A stretch of DNA of 64,000 nt from Stereocaulon alpinum (GCA_018257865.1 JAEUBA010000002.1:744001-808000); one strand, 5' to 3'; shown: positions 47,435 to 58,764, counted from the stretch's first letter. Made by a program: numbers and translations. The notes: generated from the sequence alone by a model not told the origin.

Positions 47435-48169
47435 CTACAGTCCGACCCCATAAAAGAGCTGAGTGCACCCAGTGACGAGATCCTCCAACCAGGCTTGGAA
47501 CTCTGCGGTGGCTGATGGCACTTCGGCTAGACTGGTTCGCACGTTGTTTCTTGCCATTTCTCTGAGCAGAAACTCTATATCCGAGGCATCGCTTTGCCTT
47601 TTCCTTTCCATAGACCTCGACGACACTGCGTTGCATTTGCTATCGAGCAGAGCCGAGAGGTTTAGCACATTCAGTCCCGAGTTCGTCTTCGTCACCTGAG
47701 TCGCTTCATCGAAACGTCCTTTGAATGTGCCTGGGAAGGAGAGGAACTCGATTTCTATCTGCTGTTGTGTTTCGGGACTGGTGTAAGTCGTATGACGAGT
47801 TCGCGGGTCTATAAAAAATCGAGGGTCAGACTTCAGCGCAGTCTTGGCTTCACGAAGGCGAGCTGGAGGCGCTGTGACGAGATCGATGTCCTCTGTAACT
47901 CGTCTCGACCCAAGGGCTACGAGAGCCGCACCACCAACAAGTGCCCACTTGAAGTGGTCTTGAAGACAGTCGGCCAGCGCCTTGCTGGCCTCAAAAACAC
48001 CTGTATCTTCAGAGTGAGTTTGACTGCTGCCAGAAACGCCAGGACTCGATGATGCAGCTGAGACTGTTTACTGACCTTGATGGTTACCGAAATTCTGTGG
48101 TGGGACCTGGTCACGAACTTGAGATTGCCCTGCTAGTGCTGGTGGATGCTGTTCTCCGCTCCCAGACAT
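47435..48169 (-). CDS. Small nucleotidyltransferase-fold protein
   Basis: Exons on the minus strand: 48076-48169 and 47435-48000 (75-base intron); 219 aa. The core has a complete minimal nucleotidyltransferase signature: LVGGAALVALGSRRVTEDID with Gly54-Gly55 and Asp69/Asp71, then a third acidic position in QIEIEFLSF (Glu114/Glu116). LNLSALLDSKCNA (Lys153) and the KRQSDASDIEFLL helix follow, as in stand-alone NTases of the AbiEii/DUF1814-like group. Such enzymes transfer NMP to protein or RNA; in bacteria some are toxins of toxin-antitoxin pairs, but no such role is known for fungal members. N-terminal about 30 residues are Gln/Pro-rich and disordered. Substrate unknown. A second NTase-like gene lies just upstream on the same strand. 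Confidence 0.8.
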
Positions 48170-48656
48170 GATTACTGATAGAAAGAGCAATTATGTGGCC
48201 ACTCAAACCCGTACTCTTCCTTCCCAATCCAGAATTATTCAACCCTCAGGCTGCTCAAGTATGTTATGCAATTATGGCTCGCCCTTTAAGAGAATTGTGG
48301 GAATCAATTGAAGTTGATGTATCTGAGGCCGAAGTGTGGGAAAAGGACAATTCATAGATTTGAAGGGGATCCCCCAATTTTCACTCCTGCCTATAGTTGA
48401 AGTGATACAGCTCGGGAAAACAGTGGGAGATGGAGAGGGGGGCAAGAGCGGATCAAGATAAGCTTTAGGGGATCTGATGCCCGACCGCTCAATCTAACTC
48501 CTCCGATTGACGTTGCATCCGGCGAACCCGTAGCCACATCAGATTAGACTCCTTGCTGAGCCTGAAAGCCCTTTGATTACTGTCGTCCATGCTCGAGACG
48601 TAGGAGGAGTGCTTTTCGTCGAATCTAGTAGCTCTGGCTTGGGTATTTTTAGAGAA
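48170..48656. other. Intergenic between the two NTase-like genes
   Basis: 487 bases separating the downstream NTase start from the upstream NTase-like stop. Long enough for an independent promoter. No element recognised. Confidence 0.5.
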
Positions 48657-49340
48657 CTAGCCGCCGTCGCTCGAGGTTGTGTCCCTTCGACGCCTCCATT
48701 CCAGTCGGCGTGACGCCCTGATGGGCGCAGCCAAGTAGTGAAGATGAAACTCGCGATGAGCCGGATGGAGCTTGTCGAGAAACCAGGGAGCGTGAACTTG
48801 ATCGATACAACCATAGATGTAAGCAAGATGGCAGCCGATATGACTTACAAAGTAAGTAGCCGGCGCGTCTAACCAGGCATCGATGATACTATCAAGAAGG
48901 GCGGGTAGTGGAGGAAATGGGAAAGGATCCGAATCCGGAATCTTTGTTGATAGAGGTTCAGGAGGTAGCGTGTATTTCCATCGTTCAGCAGGCAGGAGAA
49001 CGACAATAGCCTGATAAGATGTTGGAGCTGGCTCTAACCCGCCGCTCTCAGCAGGAGGCTGTCGAAGCCGCGACGATCCCTCCATCAGCTCTGGTAATGG
49101 CTCCGATTCCCGCGGCGCCTCAGTTGCATATCCAATATTCTTTAAGCACCGAGTGGCAGCGTCCACATTCGCGACTAAGACGAATAATTCGAAAGGCACA
49201 ATAGGTACCCCATAGTACGCGAGTGCATCTTCTGCCCACACAATGCATGAGATACCTTGGGCGCGAATAACCTTAGGAGCCTCAACCCGGAATTCAAGAT
49301 ATCTCTGACGCGACTTTTGACGAGCCTGTTCCCGGTCCAT
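48657..49340 (-). CDS. Nucleotidyltransferase-like protein lacking the catalytic pair
   Basis: Single-exon 227 aa. Residues about 22-70 (VIRAQGISCIVWAEDALAYY, then GVPIVPFELFVLVANVD) follow the NTase hG..ALxxxG...D-h-D topology, but the GG becomes AE and the DxD becomes Glu51-Leu-Phe53, so the metal site looks lost. The C-terminal part (HIGCHLAYIYG, then LHPAHREFHLHYLAA) matches a helical region I associate with fungal NTase-like families. A GTAAGT within this segment (near 48850) is probably not used, since splicing there would destroy the conserved end. The middle loop (about 80-105) is Pro/Glu-rich. Probably catalytically inactive or altered. Function unknown; pairing with the neighbouring NTase suggests related origin or partnership, which is inference. 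Confidence 0.7.
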   Translation of the reverse strand: MDREQARQKSRQRYLEFRVEAPKVIRAQGISCIVWAEDALAYYGVPIVPFELFVLVANVDAATRCLKNIGYATEAPRESEPLPELMEGSSRLRQPPAESGGLEPAPTSYQAIVVLLPAERWKYTLPPEPLSTKIPDSDPFPFPPLPALLDSIIDAWLDAPATYFVSHIGCHLAYIYGCIDQVHAPWFLDKLHPAHREFHLHYLAAPIRASRRLEWRRRRDTTSSDGG

Positions 49341-49705
49341 TTGATGAGAACTTGATGGAAGTCACTCGAGCAGGTAGGACAGGAACTTGAATAGACCTCG
49401 TTGACTGAACTTGATGGTGACAAGGTCACTAGCCATAGCACCAGGAAGACAATCTTCTAAGGAAAGGGGGAAAGGAAGTTGGGACAGAGGTTGGAGGACA
49501 AGGCAGCTGAGTCATTATCAGCCCACGGATTCACGTGGAGACGGATTTAGCCGCACTAGCGCGGCGATAGGCTTTAGCAACCAACAAATCGTATTCGTGA
49601 ACATAACCAAACCAAAGCAGTTCACACTTCAGTACATACCCCGCAAAGGGCCCCCGGAGTACGGGCCCAGTGCCGCCCGGAGAGCCCCCATCATTCAAGC
49701 GCTAA
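49341..49705. other. Intergenic, flank of transposon remnant
   Basis: No gene. GC-rich C runs near 49640-49690 adjoin the transposase remnant and may be part of the element, but I could not define its terminal repeat. Confidence 0.4.
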
Positions 49706-50239
49706 TTACGCTTTTTCTATACAGTACAGTACATGGTTTACCAGCCCGTACGCGCCCCCTTGCCTTTGAATATCCCCAAGTCACCGGGGCATACTATGGA
49801 CCTGCTTACTGATAAATGGTTGACTAACCTTATCCCAACCCTCTATGACCAGCTCCATTAGGGTCTGCCTGTTGTAGTGGAGTTGCTTTTGCACGTATGC
49901 TTTAGGCGCCTGCCAGCAATTCTCAACACGGCCTAAGTCAGGGGACTCAGTGCAGTTGAAGTATATCTCCAGGCCGTATTCCTTCTTCCAGTGCGCTACA
50001 GGGTCATTGTTCGTAGCAGTAGGGCTCCCACCGTGCCCCGAGTCACCGTCCTCTTCGAGCTCAAATTTGTCCCCTCGGTGTGTTTCTTTAGGGTAAGTCT
50101 GCCCATTCTTGCAGTGCTTGTATGGGGTTGGAAGGTGTAAATGGGAAGAAATAGATCTAGTGGTTGTACGGTAGGTGATTACTTTAGGGGCTCGTTTAGG
50201 GGGGCGACTTATAGAAGGGTTCACCCGGTACCTGGCCAA
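49706..50239 (-). mobile_element. Tc1/mariner transposase remnant
   Basis: C-terminal part of a DDE transposase of the Tc1/mariner type. The blocks LEEDGDSGHGG, NDPVAHWKKEYGLEIYFNC and TESPDLGRVENCW carry the last acidic residues of the catalytic triad (Asp in DSGHG, Glu in ENCW). LMELVIEGWDKVSQPFISKQ follows. An in-frame TGA at 49781-49783 splits the expected ending; beyond it the same frame continues recognisably (LGDIQRQGGAYGLVNH) to a stop at 49706-49708. TGA for an Arg CGA would be a C-to-T change. Upstream of about residue 70 the sequence no longer resembles transposase, so the N-terminal two thirds are missing and the open frame begins inside the adjacent inverted-repeat element. Inactive. 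Confidence 0.85.
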
Positions 50240-50514
50240 GTCCCCTAACTGGCCAGTTTGGGGCGGTTAAAGTCCCTAAAGGATTTCTGTTTCATAACTC
50301 CCGGGTCTAACCCCGGGCTTGCTCAGATACTAGATCAGCGGTAGACATAATCTGCAAAAGAGATATAGAGTGGCTGAACTTAGTATGAAAGTTTTCGAGT
50401 ATTACAAGCGCTACAATTTTGCACGTGAAAGTAATCTATCAAACTTTCTATGTAAAGAGACAAAGGTAGTGGCCATTTAGGGGGTTTGGCCAGTTACCGG
50501 GCGAACCCTTTCTA
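50212..50514. mobile_element. 303-base TIR element (MITE-like) with TA ends
   Basis: The left end at 50212-50255 (TAGAAGGGTTCACCCGGTAC onwards) and the reverse complement of 50471-50514 match over about 44 bases with a handful of differences. Both ends terminate in TA, the target duplication of Tc1/mariner elements. The interior has no ORF. The size and structure fit a non-autonomous miniature inverted-repeat element. It abuts the transposase remnant, which may have been truncated by it or may be a relative. Confidence 0.8.
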
Positions 50515-50980
50515 ATGGCCCCACCTGAAAAAGTGTGAACCTTTTTTTTTGAAGTTGACGAGCCGGGGCTGGGGCTAGAGACGGTTATATGTGGTAGTTT
50601 GGGTGAGCGGAGTTTTTGTTGTCAAGTGTTAGAGACTGGCTTATGATGTAGCGGAAGGCCTCCCATTCACTAGCTAGAAAGTGACATTAACGTTGCGCAG
50701 TCAAGGCCGCCGATCGAGAAACCTGGATACACCAAAGGAATCGGCTTGGAAAAGCCAGCATCTATACACGATAACCAGTAAACTATACATCCGCTGTTGC
50801 GGTGGTGTCAAGCATTAGCTAAGACGAAGAAGCTACCTTTCTGAGATACGCTGGGGTACAGACTTCACCACGATACCCACGTCGTACTTCTACGGTGACA
50901 ACCTAACAGTTTCACCCGATCAGCAACAAGAAAGGCATAGACACGCGTGTGAACGAGCTACCTTCTGAAGACCACCCATC
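50515..50980. other. Intergenic, promoter side of cystathionine beta-synthase
   Basis: 466 bases; includes a T9-10 run near 50542. No factor site is claimed. Confidence 0.4.
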
Positions 50981-52738
50981 ATGTCGAGCCTCACGAAGCC
51001 AAAGCTACCACCCGTGGTAATGGACATCATAACGCAGCAAATCGGAAATACGCCTATGGTCAAGCTCAACAAGATCCCACAGAGTCTGGGGATAGAGGCC
51101 ACAGTGTACGCAAAGCTCGAATTCTTCAACGCAGGAGGCAGTGTCAAAGACCGAATAGCGCTACGTATGATCGAAGAAGCAGAGCGAAAGGGGAGGATAA
51201 AGCCCGGTGACACCCTGATTGAGCCTACAAGTGGGAATACAGGAATCGGTCTCGCCTTGGTCGCAGCCGTCAAAGGCTACAAAACAATAATCACACTTCC
51301 CGAGAAGATGTCCCCCGAGAAAGTCGCCGTCCTACGCTCTCTGAACGCCACAATTATTCGTACCCCAACTCAAGCTGCCTTCGACTCCCCAGAATCACAC
51401 ATTGGCGTGGCAAAGAGATTACAGAAAGAGATACCCAACGCACATATACTAGACCAGTACGGCAACCAAGACAATCCACTTGCGCACGAGTACGGTACCG
51501 CGGAAGAGATATGGGAGCAGACAGAAGGCAAGATCACAGCAATGGTGGCCGGTGTGGGTACAGGGGGGACGATAACCGGTTTGGCGAAGGGTTTACGGAA
51601 ACACAATCCGAACGTAAAAATCATCGGTGCGGACCCGTACGGCTCGATACTAGCCCTACCAGATTCATTGAATACAAAGCACGCCAATGAGTCTTATAAG
51701 GTAGAGGGCATAGGGTATGACTTCGTGCCAGATGTGCTGAAGCAGGAGATAGTGGACACATGGTACAAGACCGATGATCGAGAAGCCTTCGCCTACGCCA
51801 GGCGTTTAATAGCGGAAGAGGGGCTCCTTGTGGGTGGGAGCAGTGGAAGTGCTATGGCTGCTATGGTGAAGAGTGTTAAAGACTTAGGATTGGGTAAAGG
51901 CGACGTAGTAGTCGTGTTACTACCGGACAGCGTACGGAGTTACCTTAGCAAGGTAAACATCCCCCGTCCGAATCTACGGGACGACAGTTATTAACATACC
52001 CAGTTCATCGACGACGACTGGCTCGCAGCCAACGACCTCCTCCCCCCCACACCACCCACAACCTCACCCCCATCACCCATCACCCTCCCCATCCACAAAC
52101 GCCGCACCTCAATGTCCACCTCGAAAGAAAAATCCCCCTTCAAAGACGCCACAATCCGCACCCTCCGTCTCAAACCCATCACCACCGTCACAACCAGCAC
52201 CCCCTGCGCCGACGCCATAGAAACAATGCGCGAAAAAGGCTTCGACCAACTCCCCGTCCTCGCCTCATCAGGGAAGAAACGCCTAGTCGGCCTCGTAACC
52301 CTAGGCAATCTCCTCAGCAGAATAAGTCACGGCCGCGCTTCCCCCAAAAGCCCAGTCGAAGACGTAATGTTCAGCTTCAGCAAGATCAGCGAAGTCGTCA
52401 CAAACCCACAAGACATCGGCGATATACCCGCTGCACCACCACTTTCCTCCTCAGCCAAAGAACATGAACCTTCCTCCCCAAATACCCATTCCAGCGCCAA
52501 AACAAACGGCGAAGCAGACAGCCGCGGTATCCCCCAGAAAAGAAAATTCGTGGAGATCACACTCGATACGCCATTGAGGGCGCTGTCGAGGTTCTTTGAG
52601 TGGAATAGTGCTGCTGTTGTTACTGAGAAGGAGGAGGGGGAGGAGGGGGGTGATTGGATGAAGCCTGTTGCTGTCGTTACGAAGGTGGATTTGTTGGGGT
52701 GGTTGGTTAGACAGGGGGGGATGAATGGGGAGGTGTGA
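50981..52738 (+). CDS. CYS4: Cystathionine beta-synthase
   Basis: PLP enzyme of transsulfuration that condenses homocysteine with serine to cystathionine in the cytosol. Exons 50981-51952 and 52004-52738 (51-base intron, phase 0); 568 aa, somewhat longer than yeast CYS4 (507). The catalytic fold shows the PLP Lys56 in AGGSVKDRIA, the substrate loop TSGNTGIGLA and the phosphate-binding GVGTGGTITGLAKGL. The intron lies exactly between the catalytic core (DSVRSYLSK) and FIDDDWLAANDLL. The C-terminal regulatory part has two CBS motifs (DAIETMREKGFDQLPVLA and LRALSRFFEWNSAAVVTE), separated by a Ser/Pro-rich insert that accounts for the extra length. No N-terminal haem-binding motif, as in other fungal enzymes. 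Confidence 0.93.
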
Positions 52739-53077
52739 GGGGGTTGTGTGTGAGTATGAGGTATCCGGTATGGCGTGTAAGATTGGGGGAAGTTAGGGCA
52801 AGGCAATTTCAACAATGCTTTAATTGGTTAAAAGAGGGATGATTGTATGATATTTTTGTGTGTGGGTTGATGCTTGATGAAGTAATCGGGTTAGGGATAG
52901 ACTAGATGATGGCCGGGCATTGGAAGCTACCTTACTGAATCCGAATTTATGGCTGGAAACCACTGAATTTTTGTCATACTGAGTTTAGACCTAGAGTACC
53001 AAGCACCAGTATTAGAACCTCTCAATCATCAATTAAATACAACATTCTCGTCTATCTGATTTTACAAGTCCAACAGC
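52739..53077. other. Intergenic, convergent 3' flanks
   Basis: 339 bases between two convergent stops; nothing recognisable. Confidence 0.5.
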
Positions 53078-55334
53078 TCAAGCCTGCGGGATCAATATCC
53101 CAGAAAAATACCGATCCATATCCCCCACATCCTCCAATTCACCAATCCATCCCACATACTGATCCGGCCTCGCAATCACGACACATCCGCGCTCTTTGTC
53201 GACACCGTAGTTCTTGTAAGCTTCGCCGTGGCCTTCGTGGTAGGAGAGGTCGTCGACGAAGACTTTGTTATAGTCCCAGCCTAGGCAGATGAGAGGTTAG
53301 TATGTTCGTAAAAGTTCAAGTATGGATTTGAGGAGTGAAGTGAGATATAGCGAAGTCGTTTGGATTCGGGTGATCGGGCAAATGTTGTAGCATTTCATGC
53401 ATAGCCAATGGAGGGGCAGTACTAACCTGTTTTCTCATCGAAAGGATGGAATATCTCATGCAGATCCAGTAACTCCACTTCGCACCGTGGTGCCGAATGG
53501 ATAACAAGGATCTCGATGACGGAGTCGATTGGCTTGGTAGGAGGCGTGTACCGATTGATGAACGAGTCGGGCTTAGCAAGCTTTTCTCCAATGGTCTGCA
53601 CTCGCTTGAATTGTTTTGTGTCCTTGAGGTTACCAGCAAATAAAATGATTCTGAAGCGCCCATCGCTTTTCAAGAAATGTGCAAAATGCCACGGCCGAGC
53701 ATCGGCTTGATTCAGAACCTGGAAACTTGGGAATCGCTTCCCCACCTTGATGTCACTGGCTAAGTCTTGCTTGCCAATAAGATTGCCAATACCGTTGGCG
53801 TGACCATTGAGTAGAGGTCCAACGTCGGTGCCATCGCCTTGGTCGGCAGGATCTCCTGCCTTGGCAACGAGGATACTTGCACCGTAGTCCACTGCCAAGC
53901 CCGCACAGAACATTACGCCCTTCTCAAAGGCGTCTTTGAATTCAGACATGGAGATGCCGACTTCGTCGGCAGCGTCCTTAGCTGGTCTGCCAGAGAAGAG
54001 GCGAGAAAAGCGATGGTCGAACGCGATTAGATCTTGTGCTATGCGTCTGCGTTCTGACTGGTAAGTCTTCAAAACAGACCGTTTGGCTATGCCGTTGACC
54101 ACAAGGCCGATCTTCCAGCCAAGATTGTAAGTATCCTGCATTGAAACATTCATGCCCTGCCCAGCTTTGGGCGAATGGGTGTGAACTGCATCCCCAGCAA
54201 GAAAGATACGTTCATCGCAGCTGAATTTGTTGCCGACTCTTTGACCGATTTGGTAGGCTGTCCACCAGTCACAGTAATCGTAACTTAGCTTGTATGGAGA
54301 CATGATCGTCTGGGCAGCCTTAAGAATGATGTCTGGAGTGATTGTTGAGCGGTCAGCTTGTTGTCCGGTACTGCTGAATTCGGTGAGCTGAATATACAGT
54401 CGGACTAGCTTGTTCTCACGTGGGATGACCATAACACTACCTGACTCGACACTGTGAATTGCACATCTCAGGCGGATATCAGGGAAATTTGTGATTGGGA
54501 CGATGTCAAGTACACCCCAGATGAAGTCAGTCTGCTCGCCCTCCATTTGAAACCCAAGCTGCCGGCGAGTCCAGCTATGAGCCCCATCACAACCGATCAT
54601 GTACTTGGCTCGAACGGTTTCAGTGGTGCCCTCTTTGCCCTTGCTTTTGCGGATCAGGTCGTCGGTATCGTCTTTTGCAAGACTACTCCGGAACAACCCA
54701 TCTGAAACGTTGGTACTGTGCTGAAATGGCGTCGCTTCATCGTCTCCCAGATGTCGGAGTTTGACTGTGATTGGGTAAGCATCATAGTCTTCGGACTTCG
54801 AATGGTCAATGTCAAGTTCAACTGGGAGGACACCCCTTTCGACCTCAATGTCTGAATACTTTTTCAGCGAATCCAGGAAGAATCTTTCGATGCGTCCCTG
54901 GTGCAAGACAACCTGGTGAAACCTTGAGATGCCTGGTGTTGTATCAGGAACCCGATCAGTCCTTCTAATGATGCCGCTGTCATCTGGATTCTAGAATGCC
55001 TGTCAGACCATCCCGCAATGGGTCCCGAAGATACCAACCCAGAGACATATCTCAAGCCTAGCATGCAAAGTCAGTAGTAAGCAAATAACCCCAAGCTAGC
55101 CTCTCACAAGTGATTCGACTCTTTCCAGACCCTGTCAGCGAAGCCGAGGCTGTCGAGGATTTCTAGACTTCTGGGACTCAAGCCATCAGCTTGACCGTTG
55201 AAAATTTTGGTGCCCCTCTTATCAATAATTCTGGCATTGAGGCCACATCTCGCAGCCCAGGTGGCAGCCATAAGGCCTGCTGGACCTGCCCCAACAATGA
55301 GGAGGTCGCATTCTGAGTCCTGCAATTGAACCAT
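53078..55334 (-). CDS. Phenol 2-monooxygenase-like FAD hydroxylase
   Basis: Flavoprotein aromatic hydroxylase (PheA/TfdB, FAD_binding_3) that would ortho-hydroxylate phenols with NADPH and O2. Exons on the minus strand: 55108-55334, 55039-55057, 53427-54990, 53078-53280; 670 aa, the usual fungal length. The FAD Rossmann motif is GAGPAGL (residues 15-21); next come IGCDGAHSWTRRQLG, then GDAVHTHSPKAGQGMN. The C-terminal domain is the thioredoxin-like one of phenol hydroxylase (HFLKSDGRFRIILFAG to ARPDQYVGWIG). The second exon is only 19 bases but restores frame and the family sequence LEICLWNPDDSG. The ATG at 55334 is the first in the frame. No ring-cleavage partner gene is adjacent, so the substrate is open. 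Confidence 0.88.
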
Positions 55335-56180
55335 ACTTGTATACAAAGAGATGGACGAATGGCTGTATGTGATTGTACAACTAGAGTTACTTAGTTGACA
55401 TAGGAAATTACATCACGTATGCAGGCAGGAAAGCCATAGCCAGTGAATAGAGCTTCTTCACTGTGAAACATATCGTACATCCTTAGGGTATCTCCGCGAG
55501 CATGCGGTGGTGTTGGGGGGGGAACACGTTGCCATTTCTAGTGGCCGAAGTGATGGGGGTGATGGGGGTGATGGGGGTGATGGTTGAGCGGGGAAAAGCA
55601 GGAGGATGACAGTCTTGACGCCAAGCCAGAGATTCCCTAGAGAATCCAAGCGCCCCCCAAGCAAGCTAGAACTAATAATATCCCTCGAAGGACCCTTCTG
55701 TGCCTTCCTATGTCGCACGTTCATTAGTGCTTAAGATGCTTAAGATGCTTGTACTACAACAATACAGAAGCTTGGGTATTTGGCCCCCTAAACCCCGCAT
55801 GATAATAATGGCTTGGCCGCCAAGTGAAACGATGCTGTTCTGGACAGATGTCCTTTTTCGGCGTCCAATGATGCTGGAAAGCGTTTTGGAAAGCGTCTTG
55901 GTGCCAAGGGCACCATTGGGCGGGCGCGCTGAATGAGTTGTCGGCCGAGCTCGCTGCAGCGGTGTGTTACCGCAAATTTGGCAAACATGAAGAGAAACAA
56001 GGCATAAATTCTGCCTTTCCTGCAGCATTTGGAGTCTCATAGGGTCAATCTATTGGGCTTCTTGCCCAACTTATTGCATACTCGGTGGCTCTTTCCCAGC
56101 AGCGGACAGCAACTTGCCCTAAACAACAACCCCTAAATCGCAGCTCTACGACCCTTCGCGAACGCACATTCGCCCTCAAC
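55335..56180. promoter_or_regulatory. Divergent intergenic region with 9-base tandem repeat
   Basis: Separates the hydroxylase and the cation exchanger. A TGATGGGGG tandem of about 3.7 copies lies at 55551-55583. No other element recognised. Confidence 0.55.
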
Positions 56181-58194
56181 ATGTTGGGCAGATTCCGTGG
56201 AAAGCAAGGGGCCGACACCCAAACAGGCGTGCAAGAGCAGGATATTGGAGTCTCAAATGACACAGAAAAGCCCGCCCAACACATGCATTTACCGCGCTTC
56301 AACCACAACGGACATAAAGTTACCAGGGGTATCAAACCGGACGGTGAAAGTGGACGAGGGGGTATACATCCATGGCACTTCATAAGAATATGTTTTCGGT
56401 CGACCAGTCACATGTCCATGTGTGTCAACGTCCTGTGGCCTTTCGTCCCTCCTGCTATAGCACTCCATTTCGCACGGCCGGACCTGAATCTCTGGATCTT
56501 CGTACTCAACTACATTGCAATGGTACCTAGCGCGAATTTGATTGGGTTTGCTGGACAAGAGCTCGCACGGAAACTACCAAAAGTGTTCGGTAAGAGCTCG
56601 ATTCTCAATACTGCATGAAGCTTATTGCCCATGACATGGCACTGCGTCTGCTCAACCACTCGTCCAATTCTGCAGCTTGTACATTGCACGGGCATGTATC
56701 TGTATAAGCAGTTACCCAAAACATCCATGCTTAGGGGTATTTTTACCCTATTTGACGGCAAGTACTAACATTGTTCAGGCGTTGTGCTCGAAACTTTCCT
56801 CGGTGGCATCGTCGAAATCGTCCTTTTCATGGTTCTACTCCACAACGACGTCAACAACAACCTCATTCCTGTCATTCGGGCAGCAATTCTGGGCTCCATT
56901 CTCGCCAATCTACTACTATGCCTTGGATGCTGCTTCTTTGCCGGAGGACTCCGAAGGGAAGAGCAAGAATTTGACGAAGTGATTAGTGAGGTGGGACACG
57001 GTCTTTTACTTATGGCAGGCTTCGGTCTTCTTATTCCTACGGCGTTCTACGCATCACTCCGCGGATCGATAGATAATGCGCTTCTTGAGTCCAAAACTCT
57101 CAGCATCAGTCGAATCGCGTCGGTGATACTCCTGGTTGCCTTCTTCATTTACGTGTACTTTCAGATGCGCACACACCATGGTTTGTACGACTCGGTACTC
57201 GAAAAAGACGAAGAACGCGATCACGACCGGGAACATGATCTGAAAAAGGCCAAGCTCACGTTCACGGAATGTATCTTTGCACTTGCTATCGCACTCACAT
57301 GTGTGTCGCTACACGCCGTTTTCTTGGGTAAGTTCCTGCAGTTTACTACTTTCATGGTCTGCTTTCCCCGTAAATTTGACGATTTTTGCTTCATTATCTC
57401 CATGCCTGCGCTACGTTCATGGGTCATATTCTTCGCGCTGGTCGGGTTTTGCGCCATGGCATCTTGGCGAGCGGTACAGTATACGGCCTACGCTCTTGGA
57501 TTCGATCACAATCCTGCCCAACTACGTTTGCGAGTGTGATGCTTTTAGCGACTTACTCCCATGAAACCTGTCATGCTCCCACTCCGCTTGTTTTCAGCTG
57601 TCGCCCATGCATTGCTTAGTTTTCTGCCCACTCCAATTCGCATTCGTGCACAACTTATTAGCACAAATCACTGACATCCCTGCTCCAAATCTAGTCGAAG
57701 AAATCGAGTATATGATCACCGAGCGCGGCGTTCCTGACGCCTTCATGGGTCTAATCCTCATCCCCTTGGTCGAAAAAGCGGCAGAGCACCTCACTGCTGT
57801 GGACGAAGCATGGGACAACCAGATGAATTTCGCTCTTGCACATATCCTCGGTGCCACCGTCCAGACTGCATTATTCAATTCCTCGCTCGCTGTCATTGTC
57901 GGATGGGGTCTACACAAAACAATGGACCTGAATTTCGAAGTTTTCAACATCGTGATTCTTATCATGGCGATCATTGTCGTAGGCAACTTCCTCCGAGATC
58001 AGAAATCAAACTATCTTGAAGGGTCACTGTGCATACTTATTTACATCCTCATTGGTACGTTGCCCCAGTCTTTCGCAGGTTCGATGGGGGTGCTAACCGT
58101 TGGTACAGCTATTGCGAGCTGGTATTATCCCAACCCTGTGCCGGGAACTTCGAACACTGCAGAGGCCGCCGGTGCTAGTCAAGGAGGTGCATGA
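56181..58194 (+). CDS. CAX-family calcium/cation-proton exchanger
   Basis: Vacuolar-type Ca2+(cation)/H+ antiporter. Exons 56181-56589, 56779-57327, 57695-58054, 58109-58194; 467 aa. The two exchanger repeats are visible as LETFLGGIVEIVLFMVLL in the first half and LVEKAAEHLTAVDEAWDN with LGATVQTALFNSSLAVIVGW in the second, with acidic residues at the positions that bind cation. About eleven membrane segments; an acidic/His-rich loop (DEERDHDREHDLKK) lies mid-protein. These motifs are more divergent than in VCX1. The third intron (54 bases) is in frame and stop-free. The second intron (367 bases) is long for this genome and begins with an open frame containing a membrane-like stretch. The start ATG at 56181 is the first in the frame. 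Confidence 0.82.
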
Positions 58195-58764
58195 TGTTTC
58201 AGGCGTGTATATGGGCTAGTCACTGCACAAATTGCTTAGTATCACTGCGGTTAGGGCATAGCGTTGCGGCATGGCGATGGTCCGTTTTTCCAAGTGGATA
58301 TTGTTTTGATCCGAGATTTCCTAGGGTAGATAGTAGGTCAGCTTGTCATATAATGAAGAACGGAAGCTTTGATAATGATATTCATTTAATAAGTATTTCA
58401 CTCAGTAGTTTTTACGGCGTGGTACAATTCGATGTGCGATGTTATTGCTTAGCTACCGTTCAATGTGGCCTTCACATCGATTGTAGCCCCTACCAAATTG
58501 GCGTATTCCTGGTCTGCTACTTTCGCAACCATCCCAATGTGATGAGTACTTTTACGAAAGTGACATTGTCTCCGCTTCGATACCGTCATGATGCTTCTTA
58601 GTACAAATTCGTTTTTGAGGGATTTTATTACATTAATGTTCTACGTATCACTATTATGAACCTAAAGTACAGCAATGATAGGCACTCTCCTATCAAAAAA
58701 GCCCCCACCCTGAATCCCCCCCACCACCATCAGGTTCCGCCGCCCTGATCAGCCACTCACCCCC
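58195..58764. other. Intergenic, convergent 3' flanks
   Basis: 570 bases, AT-richer than neighbours; no gene seen. Confidence 0.5.

Noticed and set aside
48539..48860. Spliced alternative 3' end for the NTase-like gene using GTAAGT near 48850
   Set aside because: Splicing would replace the HLAYIYG...HREFHLHYL ending, which fits the family, with unrelated Ser/Arg-rich sequence.
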